From contig NZ_JACCBX010000021.1 of the NCBI RefSeq assembly GCF_013409995.1, forward strand, positions 1 to 64,000: 64,000 bases of DNA, written 5' to 3'. Positions 50,709 through 58,400 of the stretch are shown here, one piece after another. Both the position numbers and the translations under genes were made by a program. Below the pieces are notes generated by a model. It was given only the letters and a program-made list of their open reading frames with translations, ran no database searches and was not told the DNA's origin. Positions within the stretch are counted from its first letter, which is position 1. Each line of letters starts with the position of its first letter. Source of the DNA: Neobacillus driksii. GTDB taxonomy: Bacteria; Bacillota; Bacilli; Bacillales; Cytobacillaceae.

Positions 50709-50949
50709 GGCTGTGTTAAACTAGGCTGTTGATTTGCGCTCCACTAAGGAAAGCTTCTTTGAATACTCACCGCAGGGACAGGCGGTCTTTGCCTGTCACG
50801 AGGCGCTATGCTTTCCGCGGGCTCGCCCGTGAGCCTCCTCGGTCGTTCCGACCTGCGGGGTCTAACTCAGCTCGTGCATCCCGCAGGAGTCAAGCGCCTT
50901 CCGCTCCAATCAACAGGTTTTAAAGTCAACAGTCTCCTTTAACACAGCC
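50709..50949. mobile_element. MITE-like element, copy 1 (241 bp)
   Basis: Termini GGCTGTGTTAAA (50709-50720) and TTTAACACAGCC (50938-50949) are perfect 12-bp inverted repeats. An inner inverted pair (CTGTTGATT / AATCAACAG) follows. The core is GC-rich and heavily self-complementary (GGCGCT/AGCGCC, CCTGCGGG/CCCGCAGG, GGTCG/CGACC). Flanks ATTTGGAA (50701-50708) and ATTTGAAA (50950-50957) may be an 8-bp target duplication with one mismatch. No transposase is encoded. It differs from copy 2 by about 57 extra bp near its left end. Confidence 0.8.
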
Positions 50950-50971
50950 ATTTGAAAAAGCGGCTAAAATG

Positions 50972-51000
50972 ATAGAGGGCATAACCTGTATGCCCTCTAT
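50972..51000 (-). terminator. Hairpin between binding-protein and permease genes
   Basis: A perfect 11-bp stem ATAGAGGGCAT / ATGCCCTCTAT with a 7-nt loop, 24 nt past the binding-protein stop. Only CATTTTAG follows on the minus strand, so it is more likely an mRNA-stabilising or partial terminator, allowing more binding protein than permease. Confidence 0.6.
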
Positions 51001-51023
51001 ACTGAGATTTTGATTAGGCCATT

Positions 51024-52346
51024 TTACTTTTTCTCTTCAGCAAGTTCATCTTTGTGTTGTTTCACAAAATCTTCCGGTGTCACTTGTTTTCCAAAGAGAG
51101 CAGTTACTAAATCATGATGTAATTCAGATACAGCCGGGCTGGATTGAGTATCAAAGTATGTTGTAACGTTTGATGCTTCGCTTAAATCCTTTAAGATTTC
51201 AATGTACATTGGAGCAAGATCCAGGCTTGCTGTGTCTACTTTCGTTGCTGGAATAACGCCAGCGTCGATTACTGATTTTTCTCCCCATCTCTTTACAAGG
51301 TATCCAACGAAGTCTTTTGCTTCTTCTTGTACTTTAGACTCTTTAGCTACGAATAAACCAACACCTGGTCCGCCTACGTAGCTGTCGATGCTTTCCCCTT
51401 TTCCGCCTTCATATGTTGGGAACTTGAAATAGCCAATCTTATCTTTGAATTCTTGTGCCACGTCAGGGCTTGTTGTGTAGTTTGGTAATTCCCAAGTAGC
51501 TGTTAAGAACATCGCTGCCTGTTCATTCATGAAGTAACCTTTTGCATCGTCGTTTGATAAGGCACTTGAACCTTTAACGAATCCACCCATATCAACTAGG
51601 TTTTGTACTTCCTCAGCTGCTTTTACAATCGCTGGGTCGTCCATTTTTGCTTTACCTTTAATAACGTCTGTTAAAATAGTAGATCCGCCAATACGGTCTG
51701 CTAGATACATGAACCAGAATGATGCTGGCCAGCCGTCTTTCGCACCCACTGTCGCAGGAACAACGCCGTTGTCAGCTAAAGTTTTTATAACATTCTTATA
51801 CTCTTCGAAAGTCTTTGGAACTTCTAAATTATATTTCTCAAAAATTTCTTTGTTGTAGAAAACGTAAGAAATATTCAACTCAAGTGGAAGACCATATGTT
51901 TTTCCATCTACTGCATATGATTCCTTTACACCAGGGATAAATGCGTCTTTAAGGTCCGCATCGTTTTCAACGATATCATCTAGTGGAGCTAACATGTCAC
52001 CTTCAACGTAAGGCTTGATAAAACCATCTGACCAAGTCATACCGATATCTGGCAGTTCATTTGATGAAGCTAGTACTTTCAGCTTTTCGCGGTATTGATC
52101 AGGGTTTAGGATTTCAGTTTCAATTTTAATATCTTTGTGCTCTTTTTCATACTCTGCAATCACATCTTTTACAATAGAGAACTGAGCATTTGAGCTGCCT
52201 TCCGGCCATAAATGCATGAATTTAATAACCTTTTTACCATCGGCACTGCTTTCTTCTGAAGAACTTGAAGAAGAACATCCTGCAAGTGCTAGAGAGAGTA
52301 GCATAATGACTGACATGAAGATTGCAACCGTTTTCTTATTAAACAA
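51024..52346 (-). CDS. Sugar ABC transporter substrate-binding lipoprotein
   Basis: A 440-aa extracellular lipoprotein. The signal peptide MFNKKTVAIFMSVIMLLSLALAGC ends in the lipobox LALAGC (Cys24), then a serine-rich linker. The mature part is a family-1 solute-binding fold (KVIKFMHLWPEGSSNAQF, IKIETEILNPDQYREKL, PDIGMTWSDGFIKPY). The start is a TTG at 52346 with AGGGGGA upstream. It is the first transporter gene, directly downstream of yesN, which probably activates it. Specificity for acetylated or plain xylo-oligosaccharides is inferred from the axe2 and xyl genes nearby. Confidence 0.92.
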   Translation of the reverse strand: MFNKKTVAIFMSVIMLLSLALAGCSSSSSSEESSADGKKVIKFMHLWPEGSSNAQFSIVKDVIAEYEKEHKDIKIETEILNPDQYREKLKVLASSNELPDIGMTWSDGFIKPYVEGDMLAPLDDIVENDADLKDAFIPGVKESYAVDGKTYGLPLELNISYVFYNKEIFEKYNLEVPKTFEEYKNVIKTLADNGVVPATVGAKDGWPASFWFMYLADRIGGSTILTDVIKGKAKMDDPAIVKAAEEVQNLVDMGGFVKGSSALSNDDAKGYFMNEQAAMFLTATWELPNYTTSPDVAQEFKDKIGYFKFPTYEGGKGESIDSYVGGPGVGLFVAKESKVQEEAKDFVGYLVKRWGEKSVIDAGVIPATKVDTASLDLAPMYIEILKDLSEASNVTTYFDTQSSPAVSELHHDLVTALFGKQVTPEDFVKQHKDELAEEKK

Positions 52347-52453
52347 TCGTGATTCCCCCTATGACCTTTTGTTTGTTTTCTCTTACATTTATATCTTACA
52401 TTCTGATAGTTCTGAAAAATAGGTCACAACGATTAGGAAAAATGCCACTATTT

Positions 52454-53242
52454 TTAGAAAGCCCTTTCATTATTGTTTTTTCGGTAAGCGCTTGGTGTCA
52501 CACCTTCTAATTCCCTAAAGATTTTAATAAAGTATTTTGCCGTTTTATAGCCGGATTCTTCAGCAATATCATTAATTGGGAGGTTTGTTGTCATCAACAA
52601 TTCCTTTGCCCGCTGAATTCTGCGGCGGGTTACATATTCACTGAAGGTTAATTTTACATGTTCTTTAAAAAGCGAGCTTAGATAGCTTGGATTTAAATGA
52701 ACATGGTCCGCAACTTCTTTCTGGGTTAACTCATTTTTGAGATTGTTGTTGATATAGTCAATTGCTTCTCTGATTGGTTCACGATTCGATGGGTTTTGGG
52801 TATTGGCATCCACGAGCTTCGTATCAACTACTTTTTCGATCAAGCCCGCCCGGTGTTTTTTCTCAACCTCTTTAAGCGCTTCTTCTACAGCCTCAATTAA
52901 TGCCTTTTTGCTGATTGGTTTTAGGAGATAGTTTATAACCCCTAGACGAAGGGCTTCCTGGGCATACTCAAACTCAGAGTATGCTGAAATCACGATGATT
53001 ACAGGAAAAATATTAAGTTCTTTTGCGATTTTTAATAATTCTAATCCTGTTATTTCCGGCATCCGGATGTCGGTGATGAGGATATGAACTTTATTCTCTT
53101 TCATCAGTTGGATGGCTTCTTCTCCATTTGAAGCGGTGATAATTTGGAAATTCCCATTCGCCCATGTATCTAAGTTTTTTTTCAGCCCTTGGCGGGTTCT
53201 TGGTTCATCATCCACGATTAATATCGTCTTTGTATTCAGCAT
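52454..53242 (-). CDS. AraC-type response regulator (YesN family)
   Basis: A 262-aa two-component regulator. The receiver domain (1-120) has DDEPRTRQG, the phosphoacceptor aspartate in ILITDIRMPEITG, ISAYSEF and the LLKPISK lysine. The C-terminal AraC/XylS domain (about 160-262) has two HTH motifs, ending AEESGYKTAKYFIKIFRELEGVTPSAYR. The start overlaps the end of the kinase gene by 35 nt and has GGGGGAGGAAG upstream. It probably activates the adjacent binding-protein gene when the kinase senses an oligosaccharide. Confidence 0.93.
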   Translation of the reverse strand: MLNTKTILIVDDEPRTRQGLKKNLDTWANGNFQIITASNGEEAIQLMKENKVHILITDIRMPEITGLELLKIAKELNIFPVIIVISAYSEFEYAQEALRLGVINYLLKPISKKALIEAVEEALKEVEKKHRAGLIEKVVDTKLVDANTQNPSNREPIREAIDYINNNLKNELTQKEVADHVHLNPSYLSSLFKEHVKLTFSEYVTRRRIQRAKELLMTTNLPINDIAEESGYKTAKYFIKIFRELEGVTPSAYRKNNNERAF

Positions 53243-54977
53243 GGTCTTCCTCCCCCTTCACAGGTATGACAAACGAGACCTTTGTCCCTCTTTTTTCTTC
53301 GCTTATAATGGTCAAACCACTTTTTTGATAATATAATTCTAGGCGTTTGTGTACATTCGAGATTGCCATTCCATTTCCGCTTTTCGAAATGACCCCTCCT
53401 GAATGTAAGGCCTGTTTAATAGAGTCTAATTTTTCCCGATTCATCCCCGGTCCATCATCTTTAACGACAATTTCAAGGTATTCCTGATTTTCCGTAGGTT
53501 GTATCGATACAGATATGGTACATGGCTGTGATGTATTCCCAGCCCCATGCAGAATGGCATTTTCGACTAACGGCTGAATTAATAGTTTAGGGATTCTGAC
53601 ATGCCCTAATTCACACTGCATGTCGAGATGCCACTTTAAGTGATCACCAAAGCGCATTTTCATAATCTCCATATAGTCTTCGATGTGTTTGATTTCAGCC
53701 TTGATTGGAACCCAATCCCCATCACTTTGCTTCGTGATTGTATAACGGAATAAGTTCGACATCGCTACTACAAGCTCCGCTAGTTCATCCTCATCTTTAT
53801 CTTCAAGCGACCATTTAAGCGCATCCAATGTATTAAAAAGAAAATGTGGATTAATTTGTGCTTGTAATGCTTTTAATTCACTCCGACTTCGGGTAATTTC
53901 CTTTTGGTAAACCATTTTGATTAAGTGGTTTGTTTCTTTTACTAGTTGGTTATAGGTACTATTTAACTCATTGATCTCATTAACAGCGGTAACACTAGGG
54001 TTTAAGGTTAGCGAGCCTGCACTCGCCTGCTGCATCGTTTTTGTCAATTTAACAATCGGTCTTGTAATAAAACTCGATAGCCCCAGCGTACTGATTAAAA
54101 AGATAATAAATCCGATAATCCCAGCGATAATGATACCCGACCGTAATACACTAATTCCTTCCGTAAGGGCTTTAATCGGAGTTAAGATTATCAGTGTCCA
54201 CCTTGTTTCATCCGACGTTTGTCTTGTCACCATATACTCCTGGTTGTCCAACGTCAACGTAGGAGAAGGATCTAAAATAATCGGTTCAAGCGGGTCATTA
54301 TAATTTGATAGAATCGGCTCAGAGTACTGGTCTAGTAAAATCGAATACTGATTTTCAATATTGGATGTATCCGGATCCACAAACTGAAGGTAATCTCGAT
54401 AAATACTAATGAGCAGATATCCGCCATTCTCAAAGCCGTGGTTTAATAGATTGACCCGCCTGAGTGCAAGGATGTTATCAGAGTTACGCGGGTCGTCACC
54501 AATCCAGACTAGGCTTCCATTTGCATAATCAGCCTGTTGAATCCAATTACTGTCAATTCTTGTGAGTAAATTTGTGTCATCTAACGGGATTAAGCGATCC
54601 ATTGTATCTGTATAAAGTTCAAACGAAAAAATCCCATCTGTATTTGCTTGAATTGTGGTTACGATGCCGTCTAACTGCTGCCGCTCAGTAAAACTAATAT
54701 TCTCTCCTTGAAATGCTTTTGTTAAGGTTCTTTGAATTGCGTCATTTGTCATGACTAGCTTAGACGAGGTGCTAATTTGTTTATATAAAGATTCTAATCT
54801 TCCATTTGCCTCTACTGCCGTCTGGTGTATCTGTTTTTCGGCATTATTTTTCAACAGGGTTGATACTCTATTAAATGTGATTAAGCTGACAATAGCTAAA
54901 ACAATCAGCATGACCACTAAAAATACCACAAGTATTTGATTTCGCAACGTGTTCCATTTGTGTAATCTAGCGAACAT
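53208..54977 (-). CDS. Sensor histidine kinase (YesM/LytS family)
   Basis: A 589-aa membrane kinase. There are two membrane segments (about 14-34 and 270-295) with a large extracellular sensor domain between them, then HAMP (about 296-350), the His_kinase domain with the phosphoacceptor histidine in LQAQINPHFLFNTLDALKW, and the HATPase domain with IPKLLIQPLVENAILHG and GNGMAISNVHKRL. This class usually senses sugars or binding-protein complexes outside the cell. It is coupled to yesN by a 35-nt overlap. AGAAGGGCG precedes the ATG. Confidence 0.94.
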   Translation of the reverse strand: MFARLHKWNTLRNQILVVFLVVMLIVLAIVSLITFNRVSTLLKNNAEKQIHQTAVEANGRLESLYKQISTSSKLVMTNDAIQRTLTKAFQGENISFTERQQLDGIVTTIQANTDGIFSFELYTDTMDRLIPLDDTNLLTRIDSNWIQQADYANGSLVWIGDDPRNSDNILALRRVNLLNHGFENGGYLLISIYRDYLQFVDPDTSNIENQYSILLDQYSEPILSNYNDPLEPIILDPSPTLTLDNQEYMVTRQTSDETRWTLIILTPIKALTEGISVLRSGIIIAGIIGFIIFLISTLGLSSFITRPIVKLTKTMQQASAGSLTLNPSVTAVNEINELNSTYNQLVKETNHLIKMVYQKEITRSRSELKALQAQINPHFLFNTLDALKWSLEDKDEDELAELVVAMSNLFRYTITKQSDGDWVPIKAEIKHIEDYMEIMKMRFGDHLKWHLDMQCELGHVRIPKLLIQPLVENAILHGAGNTSQPCTISVSIQPTENQEYLEIVVKDDGPGMNREKLDSIKQALHSGGVISKSGNGMAISNVHKRLELYYQKSGLTIISEEKRGTKVSFVIPVKGEEDHAEYKDDINRG

Positions 54978-55142
54978 AATATCGCCCTTCTAAAATAGTT
55001 TTTTTTTACTATAACGCATTTTGTCGAATTACGTAATATTATTTTAAAATATCAAAAATCTGTCAATTTAGAAATTAACCGTTTTCAACATGTACCTATT
55101 GTTCTATAATGTGTATAAACGGTAAGCACCGTAAGAAGGGGA

Positions 55143-55766
55143 ATGATTATGAATAAGCTATCAATGAGCGGTCTGTATACTCTTACCGAATGGATCACTA
55201 GGTTTGCCTATGTAAATTTATTATGGATTGGCTTCTCACTTCTTGGTCTTGTGGTCTTTGGAATCAGCCCTGCGACTGTTGCCATGTTTACGATTATACG
55301 TAAATGGATCATGGGTGATAATGAAATTCCCGTATTTCAAACATTTTGGGATTCCTATAAAAAAGAGTTCCTTAGAGGTAATAGATTAGGACTCATCATA
55401 GCTTTATTGGCTTATATTATTTTTATCGATTTGAACTATATAAAACTAGATACGATTATTCAAATTCCTTTATACCTCATCATTTTTGCAATCGTTATGA
55501 CAATTTTGTATATATTTCCTGTCTACGTTCACTATAACGTTACATTCATTCAGCTGTTTAAGAACTCGTTCTTTATCATGATGGTGAATCCACTCTCAAG
55601 TATAATGATGCTAATAGGTTTTGTGGCTTTATTCTTTGTAATGAAGTTTTTACCAGCACTGTTATTTTTCTTCGGCGGAAGCCTCTCGGCAGGAATTATT
55701 ATGTCATCCTGTTATCTTGCCTTTCAAAAAATCGAGAAGAAACTTCAAAAAGCGAAAGCCGCTTAA
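55143..55766 (+). CDS. YesL-family membrane protein (DUF624)
   Basis: A 207-aa protein with about five membrane segments (near 22-45, 80-105, 110-125, 140-165, 170-190). The N-terminal motif LTEWITRFAYVNLLWIGFSLLGLVVFGISPATVAMFTIIRKW is typical of YesL, often found next to YesMN and oligosaccharide importers; its role is unknown. AAGAAGGGG precedes ATGs at 55143 and 55149, and a TATAAT lies about 30 nt upstream. It is divergent from the yesM kinase. The last codons (KAKAA, stop) lie in a remnant of the dispersed hairpin repeat, so the C-terminal end may have been altered by it. Confidence 0.85.
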   Translation: MIMNKLSMSGLYTLTEWITRFAYVNLLWIGFSLLGLVVFGISPATVAMFTIIRKWIMGDNEIPVFQTFWDSYKKEFLRGNRLGLIIALLAYIIFIDLNYIKLDTIIQIPLYLIIFAIVMTILYIFPVYVHYNVTFIQLFKNSFFIMMVNPLSSIMMLIGFVALFFVMKFLPALLFFFGGSLSAGIIMSSCYLAFQKIEKKLQKAKAA

Positions 55767-55786
55767 ACATCCGCTGGAGCTAGATT
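55747..55786. repeat. Remnant of the dispersed hairpin repeat, copy C
   Basis: AAAAAGCGAAAGCCGC (from 55747) resembles the left end and CCGCTGGAGCTAGATT (to 55786) the right end of the elements at 17716 and 29878, joined with the centre missing. It supplies the last codons and stop codon of the YesL-like gene. Confidence 0.55.
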
Positions 55787-55790
55787 AAAA

Positions 55791-55829
55791 AAGGAAGCAC
55801 AAACGTTTTAGTTGTGCTTCCTCTTTTTT
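55791..55829. terminator. Bidirectional terminator between yesL-like and deacetylase genes
   Basis: An 11-bp stem AGGAAGCACAA / TTGTGCTTCCT with T-rich tracts on both sides (CTTTTTTAT on plus, TTTTTTAATC on minus), placed between convergent genes. Confidence 0.85.
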
Positions 55830-56432
55830 ATGCTAAATCTAATAATTCGCTGACAGTTACAAGTTGATATCCTTGTAATGTTAATTCGGAAACAAGCATT
55901 CGGACGGCTTCTATCGTTTGTGAGCGGTCGCCATAACCATCATGAAAAATTAAAATACTACCATTTTTCACCACATCTCTTGATTTCCCCAAGATATGCC
56001 TCACACCGGGCTGCTCCCAGTCCTGAGCCTCTAAATTTAGCGCACCAATCATTGGGTATCTCTTCTTCTGGAGTAAAGATACTGTATCCTGATTATAATC
56101 AAGGTATGGAGGACGAAAGACAACAGGTTTTCTTCCCGCCATTTCCTCTATTAATTTTTCCGTTTCTTCAATTTCCTTCAAACAATCTTGTACGCTTAGC
56201 TCAGATAGTTTTGGGTGAGTGAAAGTATGATTTCCAATTTCATGTCCCTGGTCTGCAACCTGCTTTACAACATCAGGATGATTTCGCATCTGTTCACCTA
56301 TCATAAAGAAAGTTGCTTTGCCTTTTGCTTCCGAGAAAATCTCTAAAACTTGCGGGGTGTAAACTGGATTTGGTCCATCATCAAATGTAATGGCAACTAC
56401 CCTTTGCGATGAGGAATTTCATTAATCATCAT
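55828..56432 (-). pseudogene. NodB/polysaccharide deacetylase, frame-shifted near its start
   Basis: The downstream part (55828-56304) encodes a polysaccharide deacetylase C-terminal portion with GHEIGNHTFTHP and FRPPYLDYN. The frame continues upstream to VVAITFDDGPNPVYTPQVLE (the catalytic DD motif) but has no start codon before an in-frame stop. The ATG at 56432 or 56429, with GGGAG upstream, encodes MINEIPHRKG in another frame. The frames would join if one G were added to the GGG run (CCC at 56400-56402 on the plus strand). Either a true one-base deletion or a base-calling error. A restored product would be about 200 aa and might remove acetyl groups from sugars. Confidence 0.8.
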
Positions 56433-56442
56433 CCACACTCCC

Positions 56443-57426
56443 TTAATAAGGACCTCTTACATAATCCCTTACTTTTTCCCGATAGAAACGTTGAATCTCT
56501 TTCTGTTCTTCTGCTGAGAATGGCTTCGTATCAAGAGCAGAGAGATTATCCTCTACCTGTTTAACATTTTTAAATCCTGGAATGATACAAGTAATTTCTT
56601 TTTGATCGAGAATCCAGCGCAATGCTGCACTAGCCATTGATTTACGGCCTTCTGCTATCCACTTTAACTCGTCAGCTAATTCGACACCCTTACGGAATCC
56701 AAGACCGGCAAAAGTTTCCCCTACATTAAAAGCCTCTCCATTTTCATTAAAGCGGCGATGGTCATCGGCCTCAAAAACATGCTCAGTGGTGAATTTACCA
56801 GTCAGCAGTCCGCTCGCCAGCGGTAATCGAACAAGAAGACCAACGCCTTTTTGATAAGCCTCAGGTATTAAGTTTTCTAATGGCTTTTGACGAAACATGT
56901 TAAATATGATTTGCAGGCTCTTAACATTGGGATGTTCCAAACAAAGTAGTCCTTCTTCGACAGTTTCCACACTGACACCATAGTGACGAATTTTCCCTTC
57001 TTTCTTCAGACGATCTAGTACATCAAAGACACTGCCATCTTTCAAGATCTCTGTTGCTGGGCAATGAATTTGATACAAATCTATCGCTTCCCTGTTTAAA
57101 CGGCGCAAGCTGTCTTCACAATAAGAGCTTACCTTTTCATAACTGTAATTTTTTGGATCAAAAATATCACCCTGACGGCAGAACTTCGTTGCTATATGTA
57201 TCTGGTCTTCCTTTCCCTTCGTTGCTTTGGCCAATAACTCTTCACTATGTCCATCACCATATACATCGGCAGTATCAAAAAAGTTAACACCTTTATCCAT
57301 CGCATATTCTAAAGATTTCAGGGCTTCTGAATCACTCGTCCTGCCCCATGAACCGCCTATTGCCCACGTTCCAAAGCTGACCTCACTGATCATGATTCCT
57401 GTATTACCTAGTTCACGATAATTCAT
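56443..57426 (-). CDS. Aldo/keto reductase
   Basis: An NADPH-dependent oxidoreductase of the AKR family, about 327 aa. The TIM barrel carries the catalytic residues in FDTADVYGDGHSEELL (Asp and Tyr), ATKFCRQG (Lys) and YQIHCP (His). The cofactor region at the C-terminus reads ALRWILDQKEITCIIPGFKNVKQVEDNL. I set the ATG at 57426 with AAGGAG 8 nt upstream; a longer open frame begins at 57450. It lies between axe2 and the deacetylase pseudogene. The sugar substrate, if any, is unknown. Confidence 0.92.
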   Translation of the reverse strand: MNYRELGNTGIMISEVSFGTWAIGGSWGRTSDSEALKSLEYAMDKGVNFFDTADVYGDGHSEELLAKATKGKEDQIHIATKFCRQGDIFDPKNYSYEKVSSYCEDSLRRLNREAIDLYQIHCPATEILKDGSVFDVLDRLKKEGKIRHYGVSVETVEEGLLCLEHPNVKSLQIIFNMFRQKPLENLIPEAYQKGVGLLVRLPLASGLLTGKFTTEHVFEADDHRRFNENGEAFNVGETFAGLGFRKGVELADELKWIAEGRKSMASAALRWILDQKEITCIIPGFKNVKQVEDNLSALDTKPFSAEEQKEIQRFYREKVRDYVRGPY

Positions 57427-57470
57427 CACGACAACTCCTTTACCTACCATTTTTTCTATTTAGAAACTAC

Positions 57471-58127
57471 TTAAGCACGGTTCCAATCAAAGTCAATTGA
57501 ATTCAGAAAGGCACGAGCGAGCACCATATGTCCCGCAGTAGAAGGATGAACACGATCCCAAGCTATGGTTGCAGGGTACAAATCCTTTAATAATCTATTA
57601 AATGCTGCCTGTGTATCCACAAATAAACAATTGGTTTCTTCCGCTATTTTTTTGACAATCTTCCCGTACTGGTCCATTGACCTGCGCATTTGATCGTGTT
57701 CATTGCTCTCCAAATAAAATGGAGTCATAAGAACCATTTCTTTCACATATGGCTTTGCTCCTAACACGAGTTCTTTAAGCGTTTGTTCGTATTCTTCAAT
57801 GTAAACATGCCAATCTTTAATGAAAGGCGTATCATATTGACGCCATACATCATTAATACCTATCATAATGGATAACCAATCTGGTTTTTGATCGATGACA
57901 TCTTCCTGCCACCTATTTTTCAAATCACGGACGGTATTGCCGCTAATCCCCTTATTTACTACCCGAGTTCCTAATTCCGGATAAACCGCTTGAAGCAGCC
58001 CATCAACAAAAGATACATACCCTTTACCCTGGGCAGCAAATAATCCTTCACCCTCTGGTTTTGCTCGTTCACAATCTGTTACAGAGTCACCGATAAATAA
58101 GAGTTTTTGGCCCTTGTCTAGTTTCAT
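57471..58127 (-). CDS. SGNH/GDSL acetyl-xylo-oligosaccharide esterase (Axe2-like)
   Basis: Probably an intracellular esterase that removes acetyl groups from imported xylo-oligosaccharides. The 218-aa protein has no signal peptide. The GDSL block I is LLFIGDSVTDCERAKPEGEG with the nucleophile Ser15; block III GINDVW lies at 90-95; the DRVHP end has Asp191 and His194. From memory these positions and the wording (NKGISGNTVRDLK, MTPFYLE, DQYGKIVKKIAEETN, VHPSTAGHM) closely follow Geobacillus Axe2 (Ser15/Asp191/His194). The gene is 44 nt before the reductase and follows MITE copy 2. The assignment connects the importer with the xyl genes. Confidence 0.88.
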   Translation of the reverse strand: MKLDKGQKLLFIGDSVTDCERAKPEGEGLFAAQGKGYVSFVDGLLQAVYPELGTRVVNKGISGNTVRDLKNRWQEDVIDQKPDWLSIMIGINDVWRQYDTPFIKDWHVYIEEYEQTLKELVLGAKPYVKEMVLMTPFYLESNEHDQMRRSMDQYGKIVKKIAEETNCLFVDTQAAFNRLLKDLYPATIAWDRVHPSTAGHMVLARAFLNSIDFDWNRA

Positions 58128-58167
58128 TCGTCCTCTCCTCCTTATGCCCCAATATTTAGATTATCTA

Positions 58168-58351
58168 GGCTGTGTCAACCGGGCTGTTGATTTGCGCTCC
58201 AGGCGCTATGCTTTCCGCGGGCTCGCCCGTGAGCCTCCTCGGTCGTTCCGACCTGCGGGGTCTCACTCAGCTCGTTCATCCCGCAGGAGTCAAGCGCCTT
58301 CCACTCCAATCAACAGGTTGTTAAACCAACAGTATTCTCTTTAACACAGCC
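58168..58351. mobile_element. MITE-like element, copy 2 (184 bp)
   Basis: Termini GGCTGTGTCAA (58168-58178) and TTTAACACAGCC (58340-58351), inner pair CTGTTGATT / AATCAACAG, and the same GC-rich core as copy 1 (from GGCGCTATGCTTTCCGCGGG onward) in the same orientation. It lacks the 57-bp left insert of copy 1. The flanks show no clear target duplication. It lies between axe2 and the MATE gene. Confidence 0.8.
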
Positions 58352-58357
58352 ATTTAA

Positions 58358-58381
58358 GAGAGCTGACAAATGCCAGCCCTC
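58358..58381 (-). terminator. Weak terminator-like hairpin after the MATE gene
   Basis: Stem GAGGGCTG / CAGCTCTC (one G-U) with an 8-nt loop, followed on the minus strand by TTAAATGG. The T-run is poor. It is directly beside MITE copy 2. Confidence 0.45.
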
Positions 58382-58400
58382 CATTCGTATGAAGGATAGA

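Noticed and set aside
50729..50923. Plus-strand open frame with RRYAFRGLAREPPRSF, repeated at 58114-58344
   Set aside because: It lies within the GC-rich MITE core in both copies. The shared sequence follows from the repeat, and there is no ribosome site or protein family.
52478..52494. cre-like palindrome GGTAAGCGCTTGGT
   Set aside because: Four mismatches from the cre consensus, and it lies inside the 3' end of the yesN-like coding sequence.
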